From: an uncultured Bacilli bacterium
GTDB lineage: Bacteria; Bacillota_I; Bacilli_A; RF39; UBA660
Assembly: GCA_944359885.1 (NCBI GenBank)
Contig: CALVTC010000008.1
Coordinates: forward strand, 1-35,000
Direction: 5' to 3'
DNA length: 35,000 nucleotides
This document shows, in pieces, positions 14,532-21,763 of this stretch (position 1 is its first letter; every line of letters starts with the position of its first letter). The position numbers and the translations under genes were made by a program. A model generated the notes under the pieces. That model was not told the DNA's origin. It searched no databases and worked only from the letters and a program-made list of their open reading frames with translations.

Positions 14532-15734
14532 ATGAAATCAGTATTAAGTGTAGATGTAGCTAAAGGAAAAAGTATGGTAATGTTATCTACAGAGTATGGT
14601 GAAGTATTAATTGAACCAAAAGAAGTTAAACATAATTCAAAAGATTTTGATAATATAAAAAATCAAATCAATAATTTTAAATTAGAGGATTTAACAATAT
14701 TCATGGAGTCAACAGGAATTTATCACTTACCAGTAGAAAGGTATTTTAAAGAAAATGGTTTTAATACTTTAGTTATTAATAGTTTAACTACTAAAAATAA
14801 TTATGATACTTTAAGAAAAACAAAAACAGATACTAAAGATTGTATTAGATTGGCTAAGCTATTTTTTGTCAATGAAGTGAAATACCATGATTTATCAAAA
14901 AAAGATTTGTATGCAAATTTAAAAGCTATGACAAGGCAATATTTTTATTTAACCCAGTTAAATGTTAGTTGTAAAAACAGATATAAAAGATTAATTAATA
15001 TTTGTTTTCCGGAGTTTGAGGAAATATTTAAAGGAAGTAGAATCTATGAAGAAACAGCTTTAAACTTTATAAAAACATTCCCACATGCTTATATTGTTAA
15101 GGAAAAAAGAATTGATGCTTTATATAATAATTTATATAAAACCAATTCTAGGCATGATTATTATTACAAAAGACTAGCAAATAAGATTAAAGAAGTTTCT
15201 ATTGATTCATATCCAGGAGTAGATAAAGATCATTCAGATGTTAAAAATTTATCAGATATGGCAAGTATTTTACAAGAAAATATTAAGACAATAAATGACT
15301 TAAAAGAAAAGATGATTGAAACAGCAAAAAAATCCCCTTATTTTGATATTATTAATTCATTCTATGGTATTGGAGAAACATTAACAACTGAATTACTAGG
15401 AGAACTTGGAGATATAACTAGATTTGATAATCATAAACAACTAATTGCTTTTTGTGGCTTAGATCCAACAATTATACAATCAGGAAAAAGTATTAATGTT
15501 CGTGGAACAATATCTAAACGAGGAAATAAATATGCAAGGTGGATATTATTTAATATTAGTCAAATGGTAGTTAAATTAGGTCATCAGTGTCCTAATCATC
15601 CAGTATATAATTATTATTTAATAAAAAAAGCAGAAGGCAAACATTACTATGAAAGCCTAACTGCATGTTCAACAAAAATATTAAGAATGTTATATACAAT
15701 GTGCAAAAATAATACAACATTCAAAATAAATTAA
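14532..15734 (+). CDS. IS110-family transposase (DEDD recombinase), copy 1
   Basis: RNA-guided recombinase of 400 residues. The N-terminal RuvC-like domain has Asp8 (SVDVAKG), Glu59 (FMESTGIYH), Asp100 and Asp103 (KTDTKDCIRLAK). A helical middle part follows. The C-terminal Transposase_20 domain starts at about residue 275 (YGIGETLTTELLGELGDI) and contains the region with the conserved serine (QSGKSINVRG...ISKRGNKYARW, around 317-332). AAAGGAG precedes the ATG. It is identical to the copy at 16372. It should act with the upstream RNA on a circular intermediate. No frameshift or missing catalytic residue is seen. Confidence 0.95.
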   Translation: MKSVLSVDVAKGKSMVMLSTEYGEVLIEPKEVKHNSKDFDNIKNQINNFKLEDLTIFMESTGIYHLPVERYFKENGFNTLVINSLTTKNNYDTLRKTKTDTKDCIRLAKLFFVNEVKYHDLSKKDLYANLKAMTRQYFYLTQLNVSCKNRYKRLINICFPEFEEIFKGSRIYEETALNFIKTFPHAYIVKEKRIDALYNNLYKTNSRHDYYYKRLANKIKEVSIDSYPGVDKDHSDVKNLSDMASILQENIKTINDLKEKMIETAKKSPYFDIINSFYGIGETLTTELLGELGDITRFDNHKQLIAFCGLDPTIIQSGKSINVRGTISKRGNKYARWILFNISQMVVKLGHQCPNHPVYNYYLIKKAEGKHYYESLTACSTKILRMLYTMCKNNTTFKIN

Positions 15735-15767
15735 CAAATTAATTTTATCATATATATTACTATAATA

Positions 15768-15805
15768 CACGAAAATTTAAAAAAATGTCTATTTTCGTGA
15801 TTTTT
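15768..15805 (+). terminator. Terminator of IS110 transposase, copy 1
   Basis: CACGAAAAT (15768-15776) and ATTTTCGTG (15791-15799) make a 9-bp perfect stem, followed by ATTTTT. Confidence 0.75.
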
Positions 15806-15836
15806 GACGTGGTATAATATTTTTATAAATTTAGTA

Positions 15837-15857
15837 TTGACAAAACTTAGATAGTCA
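15837..15857 (+). promoter_or_regulatory. Right-end half of the IS110 circle-junction promoter
   Basis: A perfect -35 TTGACA (15837-15842) lies 13 bases inside the right end. If the element closes into a circle over one CA, these 13 bases plus CA plus AG make a 17-base spacer to TATACT at the left end (14293-14298). This creates a strong promoter that would start the bridge RNA near 14305. The same pair exists in copy 2 (17677-17682 and 16133-16138). IS110 elements are known to form such junction promoters. Confidence 0.8.
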
Positions 15858-15877
15858 ATTTATGGAGTTGATAATAA

Positions 15878-16124
15878 ATGAATAAAGAAATATTTATTAT
15901 CCAATATAGATAAAGTTCATACTACTGAAATGGGTATTGATAGAATTAAGAAAAATCTTAAATTGGATACTAATGATGTAGTTGAATACTGTAAAAATAA
16001 AATATTAGACAAAGACTGTAATATTTATAAACAAGGAAAGAATTGGTATTGCAAAATTGATAATATAAAAATAACTATTAACTCATATAGTTATACAATT
16101 ATAACAGCACATATTATTCACTAA
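15878..16124 (+). pseudogene. DUF3781-family gene with one-base insertion
   Basis: Small protein between the two IS110 copies. ATG 15878 (MNKEI) reads into TAG/TAA after 11 codons. The long frame with the DUF3781 pattern (HTTEMGIDRIKKNLKL, VVEYCKNKILDKDCNIY, KQGKNWYCKIDN, YSYTIITAH) runs to 16124. Removing one T from the TTT at about 15892-15894 joins them into 81 residues, MNKEILLSNIDKVHTTEMG at the start. The ribosome site GGAG is the last sequence at the right border of IS110 copy 1. The stop codon overlaps AAATTACA, the insertion site of copy 2. Function of the family is unknown. An assembly error is possible. Confidence 0.75.
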
Positions 16125-16144
16125 ATTACAAGTATACTTTAAGA

Positions 16145-16335
16145 TGTAAATAATTTAATATTTATATCTTATTTTTTTGTGTTAAATTATTTACTAAGAA
16201 TTTAAGTGAGAACGGCAAATTACAAAGGTCTTAGAATCTAACAAATTGACAGTTCAGCTTTTATTTCTATTATTAATTTAGTTTAAGATAGTGAGGTCAT
16301 TAGAATCTATATAACAGGCTTGATGAAATAATAGT
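16145..16335 (+). ncRNA. Putative IS110 bridge RNA, copy 2
   Basis: Identical in sequence to the RNA of copy 1, shifted by 1840 bases: target guide GCAAATTACAA at 16215-16225, right guide AAATTG at 16243-16248, donor guide AGATAGT at 16286-16292 and CTTG at 16319-16322. The identical program explains why both copies inserted at AAATTACAATTT. Confidence 0.75.
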
Positions 16336-16371
16336 GGAAACAGGAGACTTAAATTCAGAAAGGAGTAAGTA

Positions 16372-17574
16372 ATGAAATCAGTATTAAGTGTAGATGTAGC
16401 TAAAGGAAAAAGTATGGTAATGTTATCTACAGAGTATGGTGAAGTATTAATTGAACCAAAAGAAGTTAAACATAATTCAAAAGATTTTGATAATATAAAA
16501 AATCAAATCAATAATTTTAAATTAGAGGATTTAACAATATTCATGGAGTCAACAGGAATTTATCACTTACCAGTAGAAAGGTATTTTAAAGAAAATGGTT
16601 TTAATACTTTAGTTATTAATAGTTTAACTACTAAAAATAATTATGATACTTTAAGAAAAACAAAAACAGATACTAAAGATTGTATTAGATTGGCTAAGCT
16701 ATTTTTTGTCAATGAAGTGAAATACCATGATTTATCAAAAAAAGATTTGTATGCAAATTTAAAAGCTATGACAAGGCAATATTTTTATTTAACCCAGTTA
16801 AATGTTAGTTGTAAAAACAGATATAAAAGATTAATTAATATTTGTTTTCCGGAGTTTGAGGAAATATTTAAAGGAAGTAGAATCTATGAAGAAACAGCTT
16901 TAAACTTTATAAAAACATTCCCACATGCTTATATTGTTAAGGAAAAAAGAATTGATGCTTTATATAATAATTTATATAAAACCAATTCTAGGCATGATTA
17001 TTATTACAAAAGACTAGCAAATAAGATTAAAGAAGTTTCTATTGATTCATATCCAGGAGTAGATAAAGATCATTCAGATGTTAAAAATTTATCAGATATG
17101 GCAAGTATTTTACAAGAAAATATTAAGACAATAAATGACTTAAAAGAAAAGATGATTGAAACAGCAAAAAAATCCCCTTATTTTGATATTATTAATTCAT
17201 TCTATGGTATTGGAGAAACATTAACAACTGAATTACTAGGAGAACTTGGAGATATAACTAGATTTGATAATCATAAACAACTAATTGCTTTTTGTGGCTT
17301 AGATCCAACAATTATACAATCAGGAAAAAGTATTAATGTTCGTGGAACAATATCTAAACGAGGAAATAAATATGCAAGGTGGATATTATTTAATATTAGT
17401 CAAATGGTAGTTAAATTAGGTCATCAGTGTCCTAATCATCCAGTATATAATTATTATTTAATAAAAAAAGCAGAAGGCAAACATTACTATGAAAGCCTAA
17501 CTGCATGTTCAACAAAAATATTAAGAATGTTATATACAATGTGCAAAAATAATACAACATTCAAAATAAATTAA
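16372..17574 (+). CDS. IS110-family transposase (DEDD recombinase), copy 2
   Basis: All 400 residues equal the transposase at 14532, with the same DEDD residues (Asp8, Glu59, Asp100, Asp103) and the C-terminal serine region. Ribosome site AAAGGAG as in copy 1. Because both copies are intact, either can supply the enzyme. No difference was seen that would tell which inserted first. Confidence 0.95.
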   Translation: MKSVLSVDVAKGKSMVMLSTEYGEVLIEPKEVKHNSKDFDNIKNQINNFKLEDLTIFMESTGIYHLPVERYFKENGFNTLVINSLTTKNNYDTLRKTKTDTKDCIRLAKLFFVNEVKYHDLSKKDLYANLKAMTRQYFYLTQLNVSCKNRYKRLINICFPEFEEIFKGSRIYEETALNFIKTFPHAYIVKEKRIDALYNNLYKTNSRHDYYYKRLANKIKEVSIDSYPGVDKDHSDVKNLSDMASILQENIKTINDLKEKMIETAKKSPYFDIINSFYGIGETLTTELLGELGDITRFDNHKQLIAFCGLDPTIIQSGKSINVRGTISKRGNKYARWILFNISQMVVKLGHQCPNHPVYNYYLIKKAEGKHYYESLTACSTKILRMLYTMCKNNTTFKIN

Positions 17575-17607
17575 CAAATTAATTTTATCATATATATTAC
17601 TATAATA

Positions 17608-17645
17608 CACGAAAATTTAAAAAAATGTCTATTTTCGTGATTTTT
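17608..17645 (+). terminator. Terminator of IS110 transposase, copy 2
   Basis: Same 9-bp stem as in copy 1 (CACGAAAAT / ATTTTCGTG) followed by ATTTTT. Confidence 0.75.
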
Positions 17646-17715
17646 GACGTGGTATAATATTTTTATAAATTTAGTATTGACAAAACTTAGATAGTCAATT
17701 TATGGAGGAATACTA

Positions 17716-18048
17716 ATGTTAAAAAAATTTATAATCATTACAATATTTACAATTTTAATTCTATTATTATTAAGTATTTTTTTCATAAAAGAAAACTTAA
17801 AGTATGAAGTAAATAGAGATAAAACCTATAAATCTCCCAATGGAAAACATCAAATAACATTAAGATATGATTATGCTAGTAGACCGTATGTTTTTAAAAA
17901 TAGAAAATTAATTTATAAATATGATGGACCAGGCTTTAATGAAACAGTAGATTGGCACATTAAATGGCTTTCTGAGAATGAAATATTATTATATTATCAT
18001 TCCAGTAATAAGCAATATAACGAAGAATATCATATTATTATTGATTAA
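17716..18048 (+). CDS. Membrane-anchored small protein, function unknown
   Basis: A 110-residue protein with one N-terminal transmembrane anchor (residues 5-24) and an outside domain of about 85 residues. It contains SPNGKHQITLRYDYASRP, RKLIYKYDGPGFNE and WHIKWLSENEILLYY, reminiscent of DUF5412-type beta-rich domains, but I do not assign a family firmly. GGAGG lies eight bases before the ATG and coincides with the right border of IS110 copy 2. The element has therefore cut the gene from its former promoter while keeping its ribosome site. AAATTACAATTT follows 2 bases after the stop. Confidence 0.65.
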   Translation: MLKKFIIITIFTILILLLLSIFFIKENLKYEVNRDKTYKSPNGKHQITLRYDYASRPYVFKNRKLIYKYDGPGFNETVDWHIKWLSENEILLYYHSSNKQYNEEYHIIID

Positions 18049-18050
18049 AT

Positions 18051-18062
18051 AAATTACAATTT
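18051..18062 (+). other. Predicted empty IS110 target site
   Basis: AAATTACAATTT equals the sequence obtained by removing the IS110 copies from their sites (AAATTA + CA + ATTT). It matches both guides of the putative bridge RNA. Like the two occupied sites it sits right behind the stop codon of a small gene, in the same orientation. Confidence 0.6.
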
Positions 18063-18085
18063 GCTAAGAAGAATAAGCAGAAAGT

Positions 18086-18232
18086 ATGATAAGAAATAAA
18101 TTAACGTTTTCTAAAATTTTGGAAAGAATAATTACTTTAACAGGTATAGCTTTAATAACTATCGATTATAATTTCATAATTACTAAAACTCTAGAAATGT
18201 TTCCTGTTAAAAATGACTTTTACATTATATGA
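18086..18232 (+). CDS. Possible 48-residue peptide gene
   Basis: ATG 18086 to TGA 18230-18232. The peptide is basic at the N-terminus (MIRNKLTFSKILER) followed by one hydrophobic stretch (IITLTGIALITI), so it could be a single-pass membrane peptide. GCAGAAAG upstream is a weak ribosome site. It fills the space between the empty IS110 target and the XRE gene; otherwise that 208-base interval holds nothing recognisable. It may also be a remnant. Confidence 0.3.
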   Translation: MIRNKLTFSKILERIITLTGIALITIDYNFIITKTLEMFPVKNDFYII

Positions 18233-18256
18233 TGTTAATGTGAAAGGAGAAAAATT

Positions 18257-18967
18257 ATGGATCAAGAAAAAATAGGAAAGTTTATTGCTGAATGTCGAAA
18301 ACAAAGAAAAATGACACAATCTGAACTTGGAGAGAGGTTAGGTGTAACTGAAAAATCTATTAGTAATTGGGAAAATGGAAGAAATATGCCAGACTTATCT
18401 TTATTTAAACCATTATGTGATGAACTTAATATTTCTTTAAATGATTTGATGAGTGGTGAAAAAGTAAAAGAAAAAGAATACCGAGAAAAATTAGAAGAAA
18501 ATATAATCAATACTATAGATTATTCAAATAAGAAAATTGAAAGTCGAAATATTTTTATTGGTTTGATATTAATAGTCTTTGGAGTTCTGATTTCTATTAC
18601 TGCTGTTGGAATATTTCCTAGTGAAAGTAGTTGGGGATCTATTTATTCAGTTTTTGGAGGAATAATTTCTTTAATAGGAGTAAGTAGATTTACTAAGAGA
18701 TTAACACACGCAAAAAGACTCATTTGCAACTTTAGCTATTTCTTAATATTTATATTGTTATTGATGACAATTGATTATATTGGAGTAATTAACATTCATC
18801 AAGCACCAAGATTTTCTTTGGTAAAAATTTCAGGTGAAGATGTTATCTATTATGACACGCCTTTTTATGATGTAATAAGATGTAATGTAAATAAAGATAA
18901 TGAAATATTTAGAGTAATTAAAAATCAAAAATATGATAGAGATAACATAGATAAGTTTTGTAAATAA
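18257..18967 (+). CDS. XRE-family regulator with membrane domain
   Basis: A 236-residue protein. Residues 6-62 form a helix-turn-helix domain of the XRE type (KQRKMTQSELGERLGV, TEKSISNWENGRNMPD). After a charged linker come about three transmembrane helices (residues 98-118, 122-140 and 153-176), then a soluble tail of about 55 residues with one Cys pair at 208 and near the end (CNVNKDNE, KFCK). Such membrane-bound XRE proteins probably link DNA binding to an envelope signal. AAAGGAG precedes the ATG by 7 bases. No target gene can be read; it does not share an operator-like repeat with its neighbours. Confidence 0.82.
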   Translation: MDQEKIGKFIAECRKQRKMTQSELGERLGVTEKSISNWENGRNMPDLSLFKPLCDELNISLNDLMSGEKVKEKEYREKLEENIINTIDYSNKKIESRNIFIGLILIVFGVLISITAVGIFPSESSWGSIYSVFGGIISLIGVSRFTKRLTHAKRLICNFSYFLIFILLLMTIDYIGVINIHQAPRFSLVKISGEDVIYYDTPFYDVIRCNVNKDNEIFRVIKNQKYDRDNIDKFCK

Positions 18968-19080
18968 TAAACGAAAAAATATAGAAATGTTAAAATTAAG
19001 AGACAAAATTCCACTTCTAATTGGTAGTAAAGAATAGATTCCTGATATATAATTTTAATAATTAATAAGTGGAGGTGCTT

Positions 19081-19701
19081 ATGAAATTAATTTTAATTCA
19101 CGGTTCAGGACACAAGAAAGAAAGTTGGGAAAAAATGATTTCCTATATGGAAAACAAAAAAGAAATACTATATCCCGACTTATCTACAATCTTAAATGGA
19201 AAAGAAGCAAGTTATAGTAATTTGTATTCTCAATTTGTAAAGTATTGTAACAAAATAGATGAAAAAATTAATTTATGCGGTCTTTCCTTAGGTGGTATCC
19301 TAGCACTAAATTATGCATTGAATTTTCCAGAAAAAGTAAACTCACTTATTTTAATTGGTACACCATATAAAGTACCAATGGTAATGTTTCGTATTCAAAA
19401 TATGATTTTTAAATTTTTACCAAATTCCCTTTTTGAAAGTATGGCTTTTAATAAAAAAGATACTTTTATTTTAGGAAACTCTATGAAGAATTTAGATTTT
19501 AGCAATGACGTCAAAAATATCAAATGTAAAACTTTAATCATATGTGGCAAGAAAGATAAAGCAAATATCAAGTCTGCCTATTATCTATCTGAAAACATTA
19601 AAAACTCGCAATTAAAAATTATGAATAACACAGGTCATATCGTAAACGAAGAAAATCCCAGGGAACTTTCATTAATAATCAGTAACTTTATAAAGGATTA
19701 A
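19081..19701 (+). CDS. Alpha/beta hydrolase
   Basis: A 206-residue cytosolic hydrolase with a complete catalytic triad: Ser69 in the nucleophile elbow GLSLGG, Asp159 in ICGKKDKA, and His186 in NNTGHIV. LILIHGSGHKKESW at the N-terminus gives the oxyanion loop. It is shorter than typical 250-residue esterases because the cap domain is small. GGAGG lies 5 bases before the ATG; the GTG at 19069 lies before that ribosome site and is unlikely. Substrate unknown, possibly a small ester or lactone. It stands alone between two XRE regulators. Confidence 0.87.
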   Translation: MKLILIHGSGHKKESWEKMISYMENKKEILYPDLSTILNGKEASYSNLYSQFVKYCNKIDEKINLCGLSLGGILALNYALNFPEKVNSLILIGTPYKVPMVMFRIQNMIFKFLPNSLFESMAFNKKDTFILGNSMKNLDFSNDVKNIKCKTLIICGKKDKANIKSAYYLSENIKNSQLKIMNNTGHIVNEENPRELSLIISNFIKD

Positions 19702-19800
19702 AAAGGAATTTTAATATGTTAAGAAAACGAGCAAAATTGTAAATAATACTTGCTAGAGAATAATTAGTTAACATGATATATTAAATCTGGAGGTATAAGT

Positions 19801-20250
19801 ATGAGTTTAGGAAATAGTTTATTTGATGCAAGAAAAAAGAAAGGTTTATCACAAGAAGAAGTAGCAGAAAAATTGGGAGTTAGTAGACAGACAATTTCCA
19901 AATGGGAAACAGAAGAAACTGTACCAGATATTTATCAAGCTAAAAAACTAGCAAAAATTTATGGATTATCTTTAGATGAACTAATCGATACCAATTTAGA
20001 TCAAAAAGAAATTGCAGAAGTAATAAAAAATACAGATGAGAAAAAAGAAGCAAAAATAAATTGGACTAACGCCTGGAGTAAAAAATATCCTGTTTTAGCA
20101 ACTTATCAACAAGAAGTAGATATTGATAGGTATGCAAGGCAAATTAGAGAAATGTTAACAGATTTGCAAGTAAAATATCATTATAATAATTTAGATAGCA
20201 TGTTAGTTTTAAAAGATATACTTTATCATGAATGGAAAGATAAAAAATAA
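19801..20250 (+). CDS. XRE-family transcriptional regulator
   Basis: A 149-residue protein with an N-terminal XRE helix-turn-helix (residues 6-60: KKGLSQEEVAEKLGV, SRQTISKWETEETVPD). The polar C-terminal part (WTNAWSKKYPVLATYQQEVDIDRYARQIREML) is probably for dimerisation or a partner protein. TGGAGG precedes the ATG. A TGATATATT at 19774-19782 may be an extended -10. The broken alkD-like gene follows after 27 bases, and the regulator may once have controlled it or the ABC transporter whose end remains downstream. Confidence 0.85.
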   Translation: MSLGNSLFDARKKKGLSQEEVAEKLGVSRQTISKWETEETVPDIYQAKKLAKIYGLSLDELIDTNLDQKEIAEVIKNTDEKKEAKINWTNAWSKKYPVLATYQQEVDIDRYARQIREMLTDLQVKYHYNNLDSMLVLKDILYHEWKDKK

Positions 20251-20277
20251 AAGCAACAAACCGAAAGTGAGATTAGA

Positions 20278-20499
20278 ATGGATAAATACTTAGAAATAAA
20301 AAAACAATTTGAACAAAACGAAGATAAAGAAAAAGCAACAACAATGGCAAAATATATGCGGAATTTATTTGAGTTTTATGGAATTCCTACACCAAGAAGA
20401 AAGAAAATATATAAAGAATTTTTAAAAGAAGAAAAGAAGACAAAAAAAGTGGATTGGGATTTTCTTGATAAATGTTATGAAGATAAACATAGAGAGTGG
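20278..20499 (+). pseudogene. AlkD-like DNA alkylation repair gene, 5' fragment
   Basis: The first 74 residues match the N-terminal HEAT-like repeats of AlkD-type DNA glycosylases (QNEDKEKATTMAKYMRNLF, YGIPTPRRKKIYKEF, CYEDKHREW). Intact proteins are about 220-230 residues. After HREW (20497-20499) the DNA changes to an ABC permease sequence in another frame, and this frame ends at TAG 20521. The gene was cut by a deletion. GTGAGATTAG before the start is a weak ribosome site. Confidence 0.82.
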
Positions 20500-20794
20500 T
20501 ATTTTAAGAGCCATCGGTGCTAGTAAAAAAGATGTATCAAGAGTATTCAATGCTGAAACATTAATCATTGGTCTAACTGCCGGTGTCATTGGAATCGTAG
20601 TAACTCTAATTTTAAATATTCCAATTAATATGATAATTGAAAGTTTAGCAGGTGTTAGTGGATTAAGTAAACTACCAGTAGTAGGAGCTCTTATCCTAAT
20701 ATTAATTGGTGTAATTTTAACAATGATAGCTGGATTAATACCATCAAGACTTGCAAGTAAAAAAGATCCTGTAGAGTCACTTAGAACAGAGTAA
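20498..20794 (+). pseudogene. MacB/FtsX-type ABC permease, 3' fragment
   Basis: The last 99 residues of an ABC permease: GILRAIGASKKDVSRVFNAE is the coupling-helix region, followed by two transmembrane helices and the typical end LIPSRLASKKDPVESLRTE. The 5' part and the ATPase gene are gone. The fragment stays open upstream to an ATG at 20465 inside the alkD remnant, so a chimeric peptide of about 109 residues could be made, but it would lack most of the permease. The next gene has its own AAAGGAGG site. Confidence 0.85.
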
Positions 20795-20823
20795 AATAAA
20801 AAGAAAGTAAAAGGAGGTATTAA

Positions 20824-21507
20824 ATGGATTATCTATTTATCATTTATGGACTACCAATCATTGCCTTAATAATAACATTAATTGCCCAAGGCTTTGTATC
20901 TAGTTCTTATAGTAAATATTCAAAAGTAAAAAATGAAAGAGGTATCACAGGACGTGAGGCTGCAAGATATCTACTGGATAAGCATGGTTTATCAGATGTA
21001 GGCGTAGTAGAAACGAGTGGTTATCTAACAGATCATTATGATCCTAGAAGTAAAGTAATAAGATTATCAAGGAGTGTATATAATGATACTTCCATTGCCG
21101 CAGTATCTGTTGCTTGTCATGAATGTGGCCATGCAATTCAAGATAAAGAAGGATATACTTTCCTAAAGATAAGAAGTGCCATAGTACCAATTGTAAACTT
21201 CTCATCCTATGCAGGATACTTTGCCATTTTATTTGGTTGCTTATTTGGGGCACTTAATTTAATATGGTTAGGAATACTTGCTGAAGTAATAATGTTGTTA
21301 TTCCAAGTAATTACTTTACCAGTAGAAATCAATTCATCAAAGCGTGCCCTAAAAGAGTTAGACTATGCTCACTTTTTAAATAGTAATGAACTTAAACAGG
21401 GAAAAACTATGTTAACAGCAGCCGCTCTTACTTATGTAGCAAGTATCGCCACAACAATAATTCAAATCTTAAGACTTTTCTTGATGTTTGGAAGAGATAG
21501 TGATTAG
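20824..21507 (+). CDS. yugP: YugP-type membrane zinc metallopeptidase
   Basis: A 227-residue membrane protease. HECGHA with His99 and His103 gives the zinc site and the catalytic Glu100. The third ligand is probably the Glu in LPVEINSSKRA, which is followed by the conserved ALKELDYAHFL. Helices are at the N-terminus (4-25), at about 120-165 (two or three segments) and near 198-220. SKYSKVKNERGITGREAARYLLD and HYDPRSKVIRLS are typical of the Zn_peptidase_2 family. AAAGGAGG lies before the ATG. It starts 29 bases after the permease remnant. Physiological substrate unknown. Confidence 0.93.
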   Translation: MDYLFIIYGLPIIALIITLIAQGFVSSSYSKYSKVKNERGITGREAARYLLDKHGLSDVGVVETSGYLTDHYDPRSKVIRLSRSVYNDTSIAAVSVACHECGHAIQDKEGYTFLKIRSAIVPIVNFSSYAGYFAILFGCLFGALNLIWLGILAEVIMLLFQVITLPVEINSSKRALKELDYAHFLNSNELKQGKTMLTAAALTYVASIATTIIQILRLFLMFGRDSD

Positions 21508-21592
21508 TAAACAAATTATACCCCCATAAAAAAGAGTTAGTTGTATTTTAAAAAATACTATGATATAATCACAATCGAAGGAAGGCGAATAT

Positions 21593-21643
21593 ATGGTAAT
21601 AAATAATCAATTCAAAAACTTTATCTATAAAATTATGGATTAG
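21593..21643 (+). CDS. Leader peptide 1 (16 residues)
   Basis: ATG GTA ... TAG encodes MVINNQFKNFIYKIMD. AAGGAAGG precedes it by 8 bases. It is the first frame after the promoter and overlaps the left arm of an 11-bp stem, so a stalled ribosome would change folding before the terminator at 21684. No homologous leader peptide is known to me. Confidence 0.5.
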   Translation: MVINNQFKNFIYKIMD

Positions 21644-21683
21644 ATTGATTATTTTTACTATGTACAAATTAAATAAACAAAAC

Positions 21684-21724
21684 AAAAGACACAGTCTATG
21701 ACATAATAGTTACTGTGTCTTTTT
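21684..21724 (+). terminator. Strong attenuator-type terminator in ABC-F leader
   Basis: AAAAGACACAGT (21684-21695) and ACTGTGTCTTTT (21712-21723) pair perfectly over 12 bp and a T-run follows. It lies between the promoter and the ABC-F gene, so transcription must read through it. Confidence 0.88.
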
Positions 21725-21742
21725 GTATTTGGAGGTGGAAAC

Positions 21743-21763
21743 ATGAGAATAGTAACAAAATAA
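21743..21763 (+). CDS. Leader peptide 2 (6 residues)
   Basis: ATG AGA ATA GTA ACA AAA TAA encodes MRIVTK. GGAGGTGG lies a few bases upstream, a better ribosome site than most real genes here have. Its stop lies 4 bases before the first GGCATAA segment, so a ribosome at its end would cover this segment and change which hairpin forms. Confidence 0.45.
   Translation: MRIVTK

Larger units (their letters stand above)
14289..15855 (+). mobile_element. IS110-family insertion sequence, copy 1
   Basis: A 1567-bp element. Identity to copy 2 covers 14283-15867 versus 16123-17707 (offset 1840); the few extra bases at each side are shared target sequence. I place the ends at a CA core: AAATTA-CA-AGTATACT on the left and AGATAGT-CA-ATTTATGGAG on the right (second CA at 15856-15857). 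Like other IS110 elements it has no terminal inverted repeats. The left end holds a long non-coding region with a putative bridge RNA, which places it in the IS110 rather than the IS1111 group. The transposase is intact and identical in both copies, so the duplication is recent. Confidence 0.88.
16129..17695 (+). mobile_element. IS110-family insertion sequence, copy 2
   Basis: Same orientation as copy 1 and identical over the shared span 16123-17707, with core CA at 16129-16130 and 17696-17697. The left flank is AAATTA overlapping the DUF3781 stop codon, the right flank ATTTATGGAGG with the next gene's ribosome site. With copy 1 it encloses a 273-bp segment (15856-16128) holding DUF3781. Homologous recombination between the copies would delete 1840 bp and leave one element. 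Confidence 0.88.

Noticed and set aside
14283-17707. Composite transposon carrying a useful cargo gene
   Set aside because: IS110 elements recombine by guide and core rather than by terminal repeats, and the enclosed DUF3781 gene is broken. Nothing shows that the whole unit moved together.
13430-18070. Classical integron gene-cassette array
   Set aside because: No tyrosine-type integrase and no GTTRRRY/RYYYAAC attC ends are seen. The junction motif is short and partly explained by IS110 targeting, so I report only a cassette-like pattern.
18086-18232. Toxin gene of a type I or type II system with the XRE protein at 18257
   Set aside because: The 48-residue peptide has one hydrophobic stretch, but the XRE protein carries its own membrane domain and no antitoxin RNA or typical toxin motif was seen.
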